Below are positions 28,517 through 41,276 of a stretch of DNA of 64,000 nt, piece by piece. The notes beneath the pieces are model-generated. The model ran no database searches. It had not been told where the DNA came from and worked only from the letters and a program-made list of their open reading frames with translations. Positions within the stretch are counted from its first letter, which is position 1, and each line of letters opens with the position of its first letter. The translations under genes were made by a program, and so were the position numbers. The stretch comes from Aporrectodea caliginosa (taxonomy: Eukaryota > Annelida > Clitellata > Crassiclitellata > Lumbricidae): positions 509,501 to 573,500 of the forward strand of contig JACEVL010000498.1 of assembly GCA_020284085.1 (NCBI GenBank), given 5' to 3'.

Positions 28517-29152
28517 TCTGTAGCTTTAAGTGTTAGTCTCGACCCTAAAAGTTATCTTTGCTCTTCTGACCATCGTACTGGAATGATCTCCACTTCTAGT
28601 TTGAGTACCGTAGGTTTCCAGAAAGCGGTATCCTTAGTGTTTATTCCTTAGTCTTATTCCTTAAAAGATGTTTGTTACCCAAAACAAAACATTGGCATTA
28701 ACATAAAACTTTCTGTACAAATTAGAAAAATAAAAAATTAATGTCAAGCAAACGGAGGCAAGGATTTACAGCCAAAAGTACTTTGCAATGATGCCCAGAT
28801 GTATGTGTGTGTATATAATCACAGTCTTTCAGCTCCACAATCCTTATTCGCGGTCACACACCGCCACCCTTAGGCCACGGCAGGAAGACCAGCTTATTCA
28901 CTGGGCTATGTTGAATCAATCAGCTATTTTGTATCGTACATTTTGGTGCCAGGTCAGAATCCAGGGGCAGTAAAGCTGAGGAGATAACGACATGGTACTG
29001 CAATGGAAATCATTGGTGGTAGTAGTCTAAGGCTTGGTTTTGTTGTGCCATTGGTCGATGCTATGTTCATTAGAGACCGACACTATAGAAGTACCTAATT
29101 AGTCTAATTAGGACAGCTTCTGAATTCTCACCATCTGTTTGTCTTCGTGTAG

Positions 29153-29248
29153 GTCAGCAGCCGTTGGTAAACCTTGTACGGACGGTGCTTGTTCCTCTGC
29201 AGCGCCAGCAAAAGGCCCAACGAAAGACCCGTCGACCAGCAGCAGCAG
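29153..29248 (+). other. Candidate alternative SZRD1 exon
   Basis: Preceded by a pyrimidine-rich tract ending gtgtag and followed by gtaatg. In the phase left by the possible SZRD1 donor at 28483 it reads open (GSAAVGKPCTDGACSS and on) for 96 nt. No database check was possible. Confidence 0.35.
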
Positions 29249-29960
29249 GTAATGACCATTACCTGCTGCGCTGACCAACGCCTGCCTGTCTCTCCTCGTC
29301 TGTCTCGTCAAACCCTCCATCCATCCCTCTCTCTCTCCCTGCGCATTTTCTGTGTCAAGACTTGGTAACAGGAATTCTCTCCTCCGAAGCGGTCTCGTTC
29401 GTTTCGTGGTGTACGGTTGTAGTGTGTGGAAGCGATCGCGGAGCGGAGATTCCAAGCTGTCGGGTCGCGGTCGAAGTGGATTTTCCATCTGGTTGGATGG
29501 TTGCGTGAGTGCAGATGGTGTATAGGACCTTCGAGAATCTCCGGAGGTCTTTAAGGTGGCTTAAAATTCTGCGTGGGATTTGTGATGATTGCAAAATGTG
29601 CTGCTTGTGTAATGCCTAGTCTGTGTAATCGTAACCACACATCGCTTCTGCTGCGCTTCATCATGGCAATTTCCCAGAGGTATACAGTGGCCGAGGTTTA
29701 TGTGTGAGTACTGGTCCTGTGCAAGTTTGAAGCTACGGGTAGTCGCTGTGTGGTAAGCCCTTAATGCGCAATTGCCAAGCGCCTCTGAATGATGCCTGTA
29801 CTCAAGCGATGGTGCTATACGTATGAGAAAGTAAGTAAGAGAGCAAACACTGGGAACTGATTTATGTGGTGTCTTCTGAGCTGCGGAACAACTATGGTGA
29901 ATTTTTGGAGGCAGAGAATTGGGGACGAGGGTTCCACAGATTGGAAGGACAAGGCAGGGC

Positions 29961-30031
29961 TTAACTCTTTAACGACCAGCATGCACTAAAAGTGACTAGG
30001 TAAGCAATGCAGCTCGTCGTTAAAGTGTTAA
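29961..30031. mobile_element. 71-bp TTAA-flanked micro-element, second copy
   Basis: TTAA, ctctttaacgaccagc, spacer, gctcgtcgttaaagtg, TTAA. Same total length as the copy at 22869-22939, with a few point differences in the inverted repeats. Confidence 0.7.
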
Positions 30032-31348
30032 GTGACTGGGTGAAGCTAGATGACAAACTACAGAGGCGTAACGGTTGCTGGCTAGGTCCAGCCAAGAGAT
30101 GAGGTTATGCAGATGTATAGGCAATTCTTCCTACATAGCTTGTCATTATGCCAACCCTCCTAGTCTATGCGTAGATTCTTAGTTCGATCCGCTCATAAAA
30201 CGAGCGCCCAAACGTGCTGCGTACACCCGGTAAGAACGAAAACGGAATTTTCCTCGTGCAAAGCCGATTGTTTTGTTGTGCTTGAGTTTCTGTAAATAGG
30301 AAAGCCGGACGAACTTTAGAAACTAACTGTGTTGCTTGAGTTTGATAGGATGATGAAGACCAGATCTCATCACATTGTGTTAGCGTTTTGACAGTGGCGT
30401 AGTCATTTCCTTAAGACTAGACGTTCATGCATTCACTTCTTCTTAGGGCGAGATTTGTTAGAGACTGTGCTACGCCGTTTCATGAACTGGCTTCTGTTAG
30501 GAAGGGTTGGGCTTCAGAAACCAATGTTTTCTATTTCGGCCGTAAGTTGAACCTGCTGTCGTATTCGGCGTGGTTGCCGAAATGTTTGATATTTTCATCA
30601 ACTGATTCTGTCAATGCATTGTTAGAATCAAATTATTGGACTGTGCGCTGTTACTGCATTGTGAAACAGGTTTTCATGAATTTGATTGGTGACTTTGATA
30701 TACCGAGTAGGTTCAAAAGGTCGAATTAATTTAAGTGGGTCACGTTTTAATAAAATTTGAGTGGGTAAAAGGCTTTAGTGAACTGTGTCTGGGTAAACGA
30801 TCTCTCAAGCTGAGTTTTTTTAACGTTTCAGACACTGATTGTGTGTCAAACGTGTCAGATTTGATGTTACTGGTTACCAGCTGAAATCAAACTGCTGTTG
30901 CAATTTTCAGCACCGAAACCGTGAATTGGTTTCATGTAGCCTTTGCTTGTGTTTTGTGTGGTGTGGATAGTTGTCGAAGAACTTCACGATAAACTGGTCT
31001 GTTGTTAGTTCTGCAAGTTTCGAACAACTGCAGCATAATAGATGATTTTAACTTGCTATATTTTTACGCTTACATCGAAAGATTTGCATTTGAATTACAA
31101 GCTTTTTTGAAGTCTGTTTTACTGTGACTCTTTATAAACATTTCCTCAACGTTGCGACCATCATGTGGTGGAACAGATATTTTCTGCTTCAAGAGGGTGT
31201 TACCCAGGCCCAACCTTTTGAAGAATGTCATTTGGATGCAACTTTGAATATTGATGGTTAGCAATGATACACGATTACCGTACCCTACGATCCTCCTATC
31301 TCTGGCTATTTCTTCGTTTATGAAATTGTCAGGTGGTTCAAATATATA

Positions 31349-31633
31349 GGGGTGGGTGCATGGTAGTCTAGTAGCTAGCATTCTGGGCTGTCAACCAAGA
31401 GGACTGGGGTTCAAATCCCCACCAGTGAAGAAATTTGTTTCAAGATTTTACCTCAACTTGCACCCAACCAAGCAAACTCAGTTTTAACGACTGTACACTG
31501 TAAGTTGTATGATTAAGCGGCATTAAGTGGGAAAGGACTGGCCAACTGCCCTCATATGCCAAGGTTAAGAAAATGAAGTCGCTAAACCCATGGCTGCCTC
31601 TCAGGCACACTTAAGGGACTATTCTTCTCTTCT
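31349..31633 (+). repeat. SINE family 1, full-length copy
   Basis: Head ggtgggtgcatggtagtcta, box B ggttcaaatcccc, body segments cactgtaagttg and ggactggccaactgcc, gaagtcgctaa, and end aagggactattcttctcttc. Confidence 0.8.
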
Positions 31634-32382
31634 TGAACAATTGAAAGGGATGCTTTCTACAGTGTCATTATGGCCTCAATGCTCAACTGATGGTAGCTTC
31701 ACATGAAAATGGTCAAAAATTGAATCCCTTGGTGAAGCCCAAATGGTAGCCTGATGAGATGGAGGAAAGTCTAGCAAGATTTGATTGACAGCAAATGGTT
31801 TGCAGGAAATTAGGCCCCGGAAAATCGTATTATTATTAAACAATTACGAATAATTTCAGTTTAAAAATCAAATAAATGCTTTTTTCGATACACCTGCTTA
31901 GTACAACTGTGATCATTCGTGAGATACTACCCAAAAAAGCAGATAGAATTAAATGACAGAAACATTTATTTTTAAAAGACATTCGTTACCCAAATCAAAA
32001 CATCAGCATTAACGTAAAACTTGTTTCTTTACAAATTTAAAAAAAAAAAAAAATTAATATCATGTAGGCAAGAATTTACAGCCAAAAATACTTTGCAAAG
32101 CTGCCCAGATATTATATGTATGTGTGTATATATATATATATAATTATATATATATATATGAGCTGATGGACCTAAATACAAAAAATAATTAAAGGTTGAA
32201 ACAGAAATACATACTCAAAATAACCAGTCTTCCAGGAAAAATTTGCCATATATATATATATATCAACTGTCCCCACCAAAGACTACTTGTCACTACAACA
32301 GAACCGTTACAGATAGCGACATATTCGCGAATGTCATGTCACACGAGGCTCGTGTCGGCAACTGTCACGCAAAGGCGACACG

Positions 32383-33904
32383 TTATACACTGTCACAGAG
32401 ACTGCCAGTTGCCTGGAGATATCTACGAGTCTGACTGACGATTCTCGATTTTTGTCGGCCGTGCTTCTGCGTCTGGTGACGAAGGAGGTTTTGTTTCGTG
32501 CTGAACGAGAGGGTGCAGTTCGGAAAGCTGCAGATAAACCGTGAAACGACTTGCCAGAGATTGTCACTGCTCTGGAAACACAACAAACAACTTATTTTAT
32601 CACATTTATTTTTTTATTATTATTTATTATCAATTGAATAACTTATTATTCTTAGCTAACAATGGAACAATTTATCTAGAAACACGGATAACTCAAGCCA
32701 CATGTGGTTGCTCAAGACCACCATCTCCAAACTGATTCAAGTGAAGCTAGAGTCAGTCAGTTTATATTAACTAACGCTACCAAATGAACACGATACCACA
32801 GTGCAATAACATACCTTTAAAATACATGTATTATTAAATTAGTATAAAATTACTATAAATATTATACAATTTTATCACACAATGTATTATTAAATTATTA
32901 TGAAATTAATATAAATATTACACAATTTTATTACACATAAAATACAAATGAATACCAACCCTTCGTGGTAAATTCGACACTGTGTTGACATCGTTCCTAA
33001 CTCCCAAGTTCTGACATTGCTGATACTGGCGCTTAGAGCCTAAGGCCGCCACATCCATGCTCGACGCTCCATACGTGGGGTTGCCCCAGTGGCCATACGG
33101 TAGGCTGTCGCACTCGGCAACTGAATCTGGGTCATCCTCCGCATCGTATTTAAACGCTGGATCAATTTCTGAGTTTGAAGCGGCGCCCGAAAGAACGTCT
33201 GAAGAGAAATGTGACATCTGAGAAACTGCCGACGTCTTTAACCTTTGAACCGGTGCAAAGCGGCGAAAATTTCTTGTAGCTCCTTTGGAAAAGGTCGAAC
33301 GCGGTCTGGCAGCCAGTCGCCGCGGTTCACAGTTCAATGTTTCTGCACCTTGATTACAGTACGAGGATGGAATTCCCATCGAAGTCGGATCATCGTATAT
33401 TTCTTCAGGATCTTCTGTTTTTACAAATATAACCTCTTCGTCATTAGATTTTTCCGTTTTTAACAACTCCTCTTCGTAAGACGCAACAGGATGCAAACAA
33501 TCCGGAGTCAAATACGAGCAGCCGCCGTCTTGCGTCAAATCTGAAACTGTGCTGTCGGTGGTAGGAAGTTCGGTATCCACTTCGTCTGGTGGCTTGCTCT
33601 CTTGTGGGCTGCCCGAGAGATTTCTGCGGCGCTTCCTAGATGGCGACACTGCAGCTTTTGGCTCTTGGTTGAGCGATGGCAACTCTTGTGATGTTTCATC
33701 TTCTTCTCTGACAGGTGGGGTCTTTTCGATTGATTCGTTCTGGTGAAGTTCGTTGATGTGGACTATGAATACATCCTGGTCGTCGACGGTTATTCCGAGA
33801 ACGCCCTCGACCTTTAACCCCTTCGTGAAATTCAGTCCATTTTTACACAACAGAGTCACTGTGTCGACAAGCAGGGCATGAACTCTTTCCTGGTCTGGTT
33901 TCAT
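32383..33904 (-). CDS. C2H2 single zinc finger protein with N-terminal LLCKNGL-type domain
   Basis: Two coding exons: 33904-32960 and 32571-32383. The first coding Met (33904) lies 27 bases inside an exon that begins at an acceptor (33931), so an upstream non-coding exon is likely. The product is about 377 residues. Residues 4-45 (DQERVHALLVDTVTLLCKNG, then VEGVLGITVDDQDVFIVHIN) match a domain I remember from many uncharacterised invertebrate zinc finger proteins. A long acidic, Ser/Pro-rich, presumably disordered middle follows, with a basic RKRRR cluster. The second exon ends in one classical finger: CSFPNC, 12 residues, then HQTQKH (Cys-x4-Cys-x12-His-x4-His). Probably a nuclear DNA-binding protein; the target is unknown. 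The donor after LPRR was chosen because it keeps the phase. Confidence 0.75.
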
Positions 33905-35640
33905 AGTCAAATTTTGGAACAGTCGTACACCCTGGAACAAAATACAGGCTATCAGTAAAAAACATTGATTTTAGCTTCAATAATGGCCATTCTCACTTTA
34001 AACTATGTCTATGCTATGCAAGACATAAAGCTACACTTCCCCGAATTATAGCCCACTTCATGAAACAAAGATATATTTATAATGGCATTTGAAATCATTT
34101 AACAAAAATAACAATATTATATGTAATTTAGTTCCTTTAATTGAATTACAAGTGCAAGAATAGCGTAATTCTTTCAGAACAGATTAAATGGTGGTCAAAC
34201 TACAGGCATGACTGAATATCAGACTGCTAAACACTTTCGGTATTTAGCACGACCTGTCTTTCCTCACAACAAATCTCCATACATGTTTATTTATTAGATT
34301 ACGTGTACATAATCACAATTTTTAAACAAAATTCAACACTTAAACTCACAAGCAGCAAATACAACTGCACAAATTATTCTGCCTCTGCAAAATGCATTTA
34401 CAGTATGCTAAAAGTAATAAAATTAATTCTTTTTAACAGATTTTCCAACGGAAAAACAATAAATACACGCCTAACAAAGACTTTATATTTTATCGTCACA
34501 AGACATCGTCAGATAAGTAAGCACGTGACGTCCAGTTATCAAATAATAATTTTCATTTATTAAAAATAAGCCGACAAGTAATTATAATTATGGATTATAG
34601 TCTTAAATCCTTAACCAGCCAAATGTGTTTTAAAAGCCCTAATCGTGACCAAGAGATTTCTACAAAGTGCCAGCTTATTCACAGATGATCCGTCAAAACA
34701 AAATCGTAATCGTAATCGTAAACTCGGAACTTCTACAGCGCCCACAAAAGCGAAGTCGCGGGAACCAGCTTATTCACAGGCGCTCAATAAAATCAAAATC
34801 GATAGGCAGATAAGGTAATGTTCGCTCCTCCGCCTTTTGCCTAAGGTCGAAGTGCAATATATATTTCCAGGATCATGCAGACAGAACCATAATGAGTTTG
34901 ATTCAATTTGAATTCTGCTTGTTGTCAGCCTAATTCTAGGTCTACTTGTTTATAAAGCTTCCATTTCTCTTATTTCAGCGCAACCTGCAGGGTGCCAATT
35001 TATCACGGAGCCTGAAACAAAACGCCTGCAGATTAGGCCTATATAGGCTATTTACTTGACAAAGTCACTTAGCCAATAATTTACCTAACAGCAAGCATCT
35101 TTCAAGCAATTTGTTGCTATAAGGCCGTTAAGGCGTCGATCTCTAAAATCCGCCGGAGAATAAAAACGATTTCTGCAAATAAAATCTAGCCTATAGACTT
35201 CAATTTGAAAGATGTTAGTAGTCAAATGGCCTTTCGCTTAGAATAACTGAGAATTTCCTACATTTAACTCATCTAAAGACTAGTGTAACAGTTGATGTTG
35301 GATTGAAACTGCATGACATTGTATGCTATGATTGTATTGACTTAAACGTAGGCCTACGTAGCTGAAAGTAGTTATAGTATAGTTTACGAGCTTTTTAAAG
35401 GTGTCTAAAAAGAGGCTCCGAAATGCCTAGAAGCCTACTTTTCATCACATCTGGTAGTTTCCTGGACCAATGCCAATGGATTGCATTATACAGCTAGAGA
35501 GTTTAACGACATCTTATGGCAACAAAGGTCGTTCGCGTCGATAGAAACTATTTCGAAAAATTCTCATCGTTCGTATAGCGTAAAACTTACTGTACAATTA
35601 AAGTACCAAATTAGATTCTGAGATTTCGTTAATTATGTTT
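33905..35640. other. Non-coding interval upstream of the zinc finger gene
   Basis: AT-rich sequence with no supportable exon. It should hold the 5' non-coding exon and promoter of the minus-strand zinc finger gene. A palindromic-repeat fragment lies at 34650-34800. Confidence 0.4.
34650..34800. mobile_element. Palindromic short element, CGTAATCGTAA family
   Basis: gtaatcgtaatcgtaaactc, ttctacagcgcccac, gaaccagcttattcacagg: same modules as 14705-14860 in the same order. Confidence 0.6.
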
Positions 35641-35689
35641 ATATACTTAATATGTCACTTTAAAAGAGGTGTCCTTGAGTATAATGAGC

Positions 35690-36120
35690 ATGGATGTAAT
35701 GTAATGTAATGTAACAAAACATTTATAAAGCGCCACTTAAGATCGAGTCTCTCATAAGCGCTCAACACGTGGCCATCAAACAGATGAAAAAAATGCGTCT
35801 TTAAGAGTTTAGAGAAAACCATATAGCCGCGTGCAGCACGCACAGACGGCGGAAGAGCGTTCCAGATCCGTGGCGCCGCAATCGAGAAGTCCCGACGAGC
35901 ACAGGTGGTGGTTCGAAACGAAGGTAGGCCTATCATCAAGTCATTTCGCGAGGCAGACCGGAGAGCCCGCCGACCAGTTTGAGTGCCAACTGGATGGATG
36001 GATCGAGAGTTTAACGACATCTTATGGCAACATATAAGGCCGTTGACGTAGGCAGACATAATTTTAAACAGTCGATCCTCACCGTTTCTAAGGCACTGTA
36101 CAGCTCTAATAATCACAATT
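35690..36120 (-). mobile_element. LINE 3' end with C-terminal tail of ORF2
   Basis: Reverse-strand frame contains TTTCARRDFSIAAPRIWNAL, then FSKLLKTHFFHLF, the typical end of a non-LTR retrotransposon polymerase. The frame also contains CHKMSLNSRSIHPVGTQTGR, matching the fragment at 55430-55926, so both derive from one family. The 3' end carries a TAATG pentanucleotide run at 35697-35716. Confidence 0.8.
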
Positions 36121-36590
36121 TGGTTAGCTTATGTTTAAAGACACCGTGTCCTAAGACAGATGATTAGCTTCGCCCTCCTCCTTTCCCCAGACTTGGTTCT
36201 GGCACTACCATAGTGCAGGCAGTGGTGGAGTTAATAATCACAACTGAACGCGAGTGAATAACACAATGCGGGAAGGGAAAGGCGTCTTAAAGGTATAGGC
36301 CTACGTGTCGAATATTGTTGAGGCCCTTGTAATTAACATTTTAGTGTTTAGCAACCATCGACGTATATTGGATTATTGGGTGGAGTATAACCCTGGGTGT
36401 TCTCTGCAGCTAGGTTTCAAACTGAACAGGTGTGGGGAAGACAGACATTGAGCTGATTGGAATCGATATAATCCTCTTCATCAGCCAGATGAAAACACAC
36501 CTGTCTGATGCCATGCAGTCTTCTACACCGTATAACAGCAGAGGGATGAGCCAGCCGTTCAAATACGGTGATGGGGATAGGATGCTCTCT

Positions 36591-36591
<1 letters not shown>

Positions 36592-36636
<45 letters not shown>
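36592..36636 (+). repeat. (CAG)15 microsatellite
   Basis: Fifteen uninterrupted CAG units. No coding exon is supported around it, so the poly-Ala, poly-Gln or poly-Cys frames are not called. Confidence 0.95.
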
Positions 36637-36637
<1 letters not shown>

Positions 36638-36783
36638 TGCCACGTGGACCGGGACATACTCGTGCCACGGTGGGTGCCAGGTTAATGTGTGCATAGCGGG
36701 AAATCGGCGCCGGACATACACCGCTACAGTATTCGGACCCAGGTTAGTAGTAAACCGTTGGGAAAGAATTTTAGGAGGATGGT

Positions 36784-36784
<1 letters not shown>

Positions 36785-36865
<81 letters not shown>
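36785..36865 (+). repeat. (ATG)n(GGT)n compound array, left half
   Basis: ATG triplets turn into GGT triplets directly at the hAT end; the right half of the array resumes at 38021. Confidence 0.9.
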
Positions 36866-38020
36866 CAGTGCCGGATTAACGCATAAGCAAAATAAGCCAT
36901 GGCTTAGGGCCCCGGAGGTTTTGGGGGCCCCAAAATCTGGAGAAATTAAATCAAATTGTTGTAGCAAATTCCTAATTTTGGTATAATTTCAAATAATTCA
37001 GCGTTACCCTGAAACATTTTTAGTGCTAGTAAGTTTTAGTTACTACTTACTTACTGAATACTGACCATAGTTGCAGACTCGCATTCAAAGTCTGTATAGG
37101 CGCCCCTAGCGACCGACGGCAGACGTCAAAGGCTCAAAGCCGAAACTCTAGTAGGCCTAGGCCTATGTCGACACTTTTTTGACATGGTGACCTGGCGGCG
37201 GACGCAATATGGTAAAAATTCTGAAATTACTCAATTTTGAATAGCGGAACATATTAACATTATGATATATGAACGGTCAGTGACACTTATAAACAATGAA
37301 GCAGTCATATTGGGTGTGGATATGTAAAAAGAAAGAAAAAACAACTTTTAAAAGAAAAAGAAGGACATGATGGACGTCTCTATAGACTACATGGTTTTTC
37401 AAGCCCTGCCTAAGCTGCCTTTGCGAGCACCAAACAGCGCAATAAGTGCATTGAGTGCAACCGAAACCATCTCTACTGCTAGTGAGGTTAACCCCCCCTG
37501 AGCAAGATTCAACCATAAAGACTTATATGATGTTATTTTTGAAGACGGTCTTCAGTTTGTTTTCCTAAATGTTGAAATAGCACTAGGCCTACGTATTTTT
37601 TTGAGTTTGATGGTCACAAACTGTTCGGGAGAGCAATCCTTTTCTCAGCTAAAACGAATAAAAAACGATTTAGGCTAATAGGCCTATCTACCATGCTCCA
37701 GGAAAAGCTAAGTTCACTTAGCCTGATGTGCATCGAATCAGATGTCCTTCGGCAAAATGCAGTTTGATTATATTGTTGAAGAATTTGCCAGGCAGAAATC
37801 AAGGAAGAACTTTTTAAAGTTTTTCTTTGATAATTGTAATTGTTCTCATTTCACAAAGAAATTACTTTATTAGCTCGTAAATTAGTCTATTCAATATAAT
37901 ATACGTTTAGAACTTTGTGTTCAGATACCCGTAATAATGATGGCAACTAACTTTGCTTTGGGGCTAGGGCCCCCGGATGTCTCTTGGCTTAGGGCCCCCG
38001 GAAGTCTTAATCCGGCCCTG
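36866..38020 (+). mobile_element. Degenerate hAT transposon inserted in a GGT/ATG microsatellite
   Basis: Ends cagtgccggattaa (36866) and ttaatccggccctg (to 38020) form a 14-bp inverted repeat with one mismatch. Both flanks are GGT repeats, so an 8-bp duplication (gtggtggt) is compatible but not provable. Inside, at about 37615-37760 on +, a broken frame reads like the hAT C-terminal dimerisation domain (SGEQSFSQLKRIKNDL, two stops, then MLQEKLSSLSLMCIESDV after a shift). The copy is dead: stops, frameshifts and a missing N-terminal part. Confidence 0.8.
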
Positions 38021-38180
<160 letters not shown>

Positions 38181-38704
38181 GCTGATGAATAGTCAATTAT
38201 CAACGGTAACAGAGTGCTTCGACACCTTTAAGTTGACTTAGTAAATGCTATAAATTAAAACTGTGTTTCATTATTGTAATTTGTAAATGGTATAAGCCTA
38301 GAATGCTTTTACTCCTCGATGCAAACGCCGCCACTACCCTACAGTGGCTAACGAAGGATAAAAATCTTAAAATTGGATCAGTTTCGCTCTAAGAAATAAG
38401 TCGACGTTTAGCACTAGATGTTGTTCAACACGTCGATACTGCTAGAAGTAAAATGAGAAAATGTTAAGTGCTGTATTAGATATATTTCCCTAAACCGTGT
38501 TGCCAGAATATGTTGAACTCAGGATCCATCCATATTACAATTCATGATGCCGGTACTCATAAAAGTAGAATTTTATTGGACTTTAACTGTGAGAATTGTA
38601 GTAGAAGTTTTTCCTATCAACTGGTCAAAACCTACCTCAGTCACCCTACTGTGGCTTTTTGGCTGAGTAGCCGACCGCTATAGCTTACCTGTCTTGGACC
38701 CCAT

Positions 38705-39157
38705 CAGGGCCGCATTAAGGGGGGTGCTAAGGGTGCTGCAGCATCCGGGCCCGCAGTTTGAAGGGCCGGCAATTTCGGAACCGCAAGTTAATAAATTTTT
38801 TAATATGCTTGTTAAATATTAACTTACTGTTAAATCTAGCGAAAATGCTGCTGCGTAAATAGGATAAATACGAAGTAATAATTGATTTAATTATTTATAG
38901 TTATTCGACATAAATAAGTATATGAAGTCACAATTAATTTAATTAGGTCTACTTATAGTTGTTTATCTGACACTAATCATTGCGTGTCCAACTGTCCATA
39001 TAGTAATGTAACGTTAATTGTGCATAGTGTCTTTAGGCAGTAACTACACACTATATAGTAAGCATGTTACAAATATGTGCGTGGTGAACCGGTAGTTGTC
39101 AGAAGGTAATCACAATATCACAGCACCCGGGCCCGCACTAGCCTTAATGCGGCCCTG
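38705..39157. mobile_element. 453-bp non-autonomous hAT element
   Basis: Perfect 16-bp inverted ends cagggccgcattaagg and ccttaatgcggccctg, flanked by the perfect 8-bp direct repeat gaccccat (38697-38704 and 39158-39165). AT-rich interior without a transposase frame. Confidence 0.92.
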
Positions 39158-39544
39158 GACCCCATAACTGAGTATACTAACTCTATACTGAGTATAGGCC
39201 TATACTGTACTTTGTTATGAAGGCGTCGTTAAATAAATGTATTAATAATAATTATCATCATCGTTTACGTCGGTGTTAACGACCCTTGGCAGCCACAACC
39301 GTTGGTTACATCCAAACCGTAGTGGTTGGGCTACAAAATAAAAGTCAAAACGGTAGGGTGAGGTAAGTTTGGAGTCGACAGCCATGACACGTTAAACGCC
39401 GGTTATTACAGTCATTTGCATTGCTCTTTTTACACACCTTTAAAACGTATTCACCTGATGTTATATATGCGGCAGCTGCATTATCCCTTTAATATACGGT
39501 GTGGGCATAATCCGCTCTTAATTGTGAGCTAATCTGAAACATTG

Positions 39545-39778
39545 TGATTGTATTGTATTGTATTTGAACACTTGTTATAGCGCCCCTACCAGATTTCCCA
39601 TTCAGAGGCGCTCCCGACTACTGCGCGAACGCTGAATCGGAGTTTCACGCCGAAGCGCATGAGCAATTGCGAGTGAAGGACTTGCCCAGGGTCCCTACGC
39701 GGCGACTTTGAGGTGGATTCGAACCCGCAACCCTCCAGCTGCAAGGCACCGAACATACCCCTAAACCACCGCGCCCCA
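39545..39778 (-). repeat. SINE family 2, full-length reverse copy with LINE-type tail
   Basis: On minus: head with box A (cggtggtttaggggta) and box B (gggttcgaatcc), the body gcaagtccttcactcgcaat, and a 3' end gcgcctctgaatggg...ggggcgctataacaagtg followed by TACAA pentamers. The 3' end matches the resident LINE tails at 16785, 55195 and 63375. Confidence 0.88.
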
Positions 39779-39799
39779 GTTTGTATTGTGATGTGTTGT

Positions 39800-39955
39800 A
39801 TTGTGTGTTGTATTGTACTCCACGTTTATAATGCGACCGAGCCACCCGCAGTAAAGATCCGAGAAATTAATCTCTGATAAACCGACCCGACCGGGAAGCG
39901 AACCCGGGGCGCCGGTGTGACGAGCAGGCTACCAACCCACTCGGCCACTTAGGAT
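39800..39955 (-). repeat. SINE family 3 (tRNA-derived), reverse copy
   Basis: On minus: ctaagtggccgagtgggttg (box A-like), gggttcgcttcccggtcg (box B-like), then a body ending gtggagtacaatac. Unlike families 1 and 2 in its body. It sits directly beside the preceding SINE. Confidence 0.65.
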
Positions 39956-40314
39956 CCTTAATGTGATGTGTATAATAGGCTATGTACAATTTTCAGCGCA
40001 ACAAAAAAAACTACGACGTACCAACTACCAAGCCTAACTTAGACATAGATTAAAAATTACGTCTTTGTGCTAATTCTAGTATTTATGTTGCTGAAATGAC
40101 TGCTATAAGAAGCCTTTACCTGGACAGTGGAAAATGAAAATCAGGGCCTTAAAACATATTGCTATAATTTTTATTCTTTAAGTGTGTTTACTTCTCTAAG
40201 GAAATCCTTTTCTAGACAGTCCAAACCTACCTTAGGCTATTGCAAGATATAATACGATTCTTACCGTCAGTGTCAAAGGTCCTGGCAGCCACAAGACGTC
40301 GTTACTGTCCTGTT

Positions 40315-40405
40315 TGACGGAGGTTGGGCTGGGAGCGCTCCTGAGTAGACTGTCTTGAAGGGCGCTATATAAAACTACTGTAATAGTAATAATAATAATA
40401 GTTAA
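40315..40405 (+). mobile_element. LINE 3' tail ending in AAT repeats
   Basis: ggttgggctgggagcgctcc, gtcttgaagggcgctatata, then an AAT microsatellite. Confidence 0.7.
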
Positions 40406-40611
40406 ACACCGGAAACCATAACAACGATCGTCGCCGATAACTCCGCCTCTGCCAGTACTCTGGAAGTGCTAGTCCCAAGCCTGGAGAAAGGAGGAGGGCG
40501 ACGCTAATCATCTTTCGTTAAACAGCAACTACTCAACCAATCGACGACGATGATCAGTAGAAAACCGATTGAACATTGAGAACTGTAAAACTACAAATAT
40601 TAATAATTCTA

Positions 40612-40613
40612 AC

Positions 40614-40667
<54 letters not shown>

Positions 40668-40672
40668 AATAA
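40612..40672. repeat. (ATG)n microsatellite
   Basis: About 19 GAT/ATG triplets upstream of the first cyclophilin gene. Confidence 0.95.
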
Positions 40673-40909
40673 TAAAAATAAAAATAACAACAACAGTAAT
40701 AGCAAGGTGTCTATGTTATACATTATTATTATAGATCAGCGTTGAATTACGTTAAAAATAGGTAAAATGCAATGCAATTCTTCGACACCTTTAGAAAGAT
40801 CTTAACCAGCGCTATATTTATTAACGTTGTTCCATTTAAATATAATTACAATCGAGAACAGCCGTAATCCTTACTTACTAACGTTGTCTAATCAACAGAC
40901 TGATAGAAG

Positions 40910-41187
40910 ATGACGCCTATAACGAAGATACAACTGTGGCTGGGCTTGTTCATCGGTTGGTGTGGCCTCGTGTCTGGTGGCACTTACACCGTCACTGACG
41001 AGGCTTGGTTCTATGTCGAGATCCGCGACATGGAGGGACCTGGAAAGCACTTCCGGGCCAACATCACCGTTGCTCTGTTCGGGGAGACCGTGCCTTTCAC
41101 CGTTCGAAACTTTGTGGAACTCACGAGGGGATTCAAAAGAAGAAAGGTACTTTAATAATAATAATTATAATTATAATAATAATAATA

Positions 41188-41230
<43 letters not shown>

Positions 41231-41231
41231 C

Positions 41232-41276
<45 letters not shown>

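Larger units (their letters stand above)
29249..32382. other. Gene-free interval with repeats
   Basis: No recognisable coding exon. Contains the TTAA micro-element at 29961-30031, a full SINE family 1 copy at 31349-31633, a CT-rich stretch at 29320-29350, short (TA)n at 32125-32160, and unique-looking sequence elsewhere. Open frames at 30427-30729 (+) and 31070-31381 (-) have no recognisable similarity. Confidence 0.5.

Noticed and set aside
30427..30729. 100-residue open frame
   Set aside because: No recognisable similarity, no splice context, single isolated frame; likely chance.
36432..36986. 184-residue frame with poly-Ala and poly-Met, and the reverse 185-residue frame
   Set aside because: They run through (CAG)15, (ATG)n and a hAT end; no conserved segment on either side.
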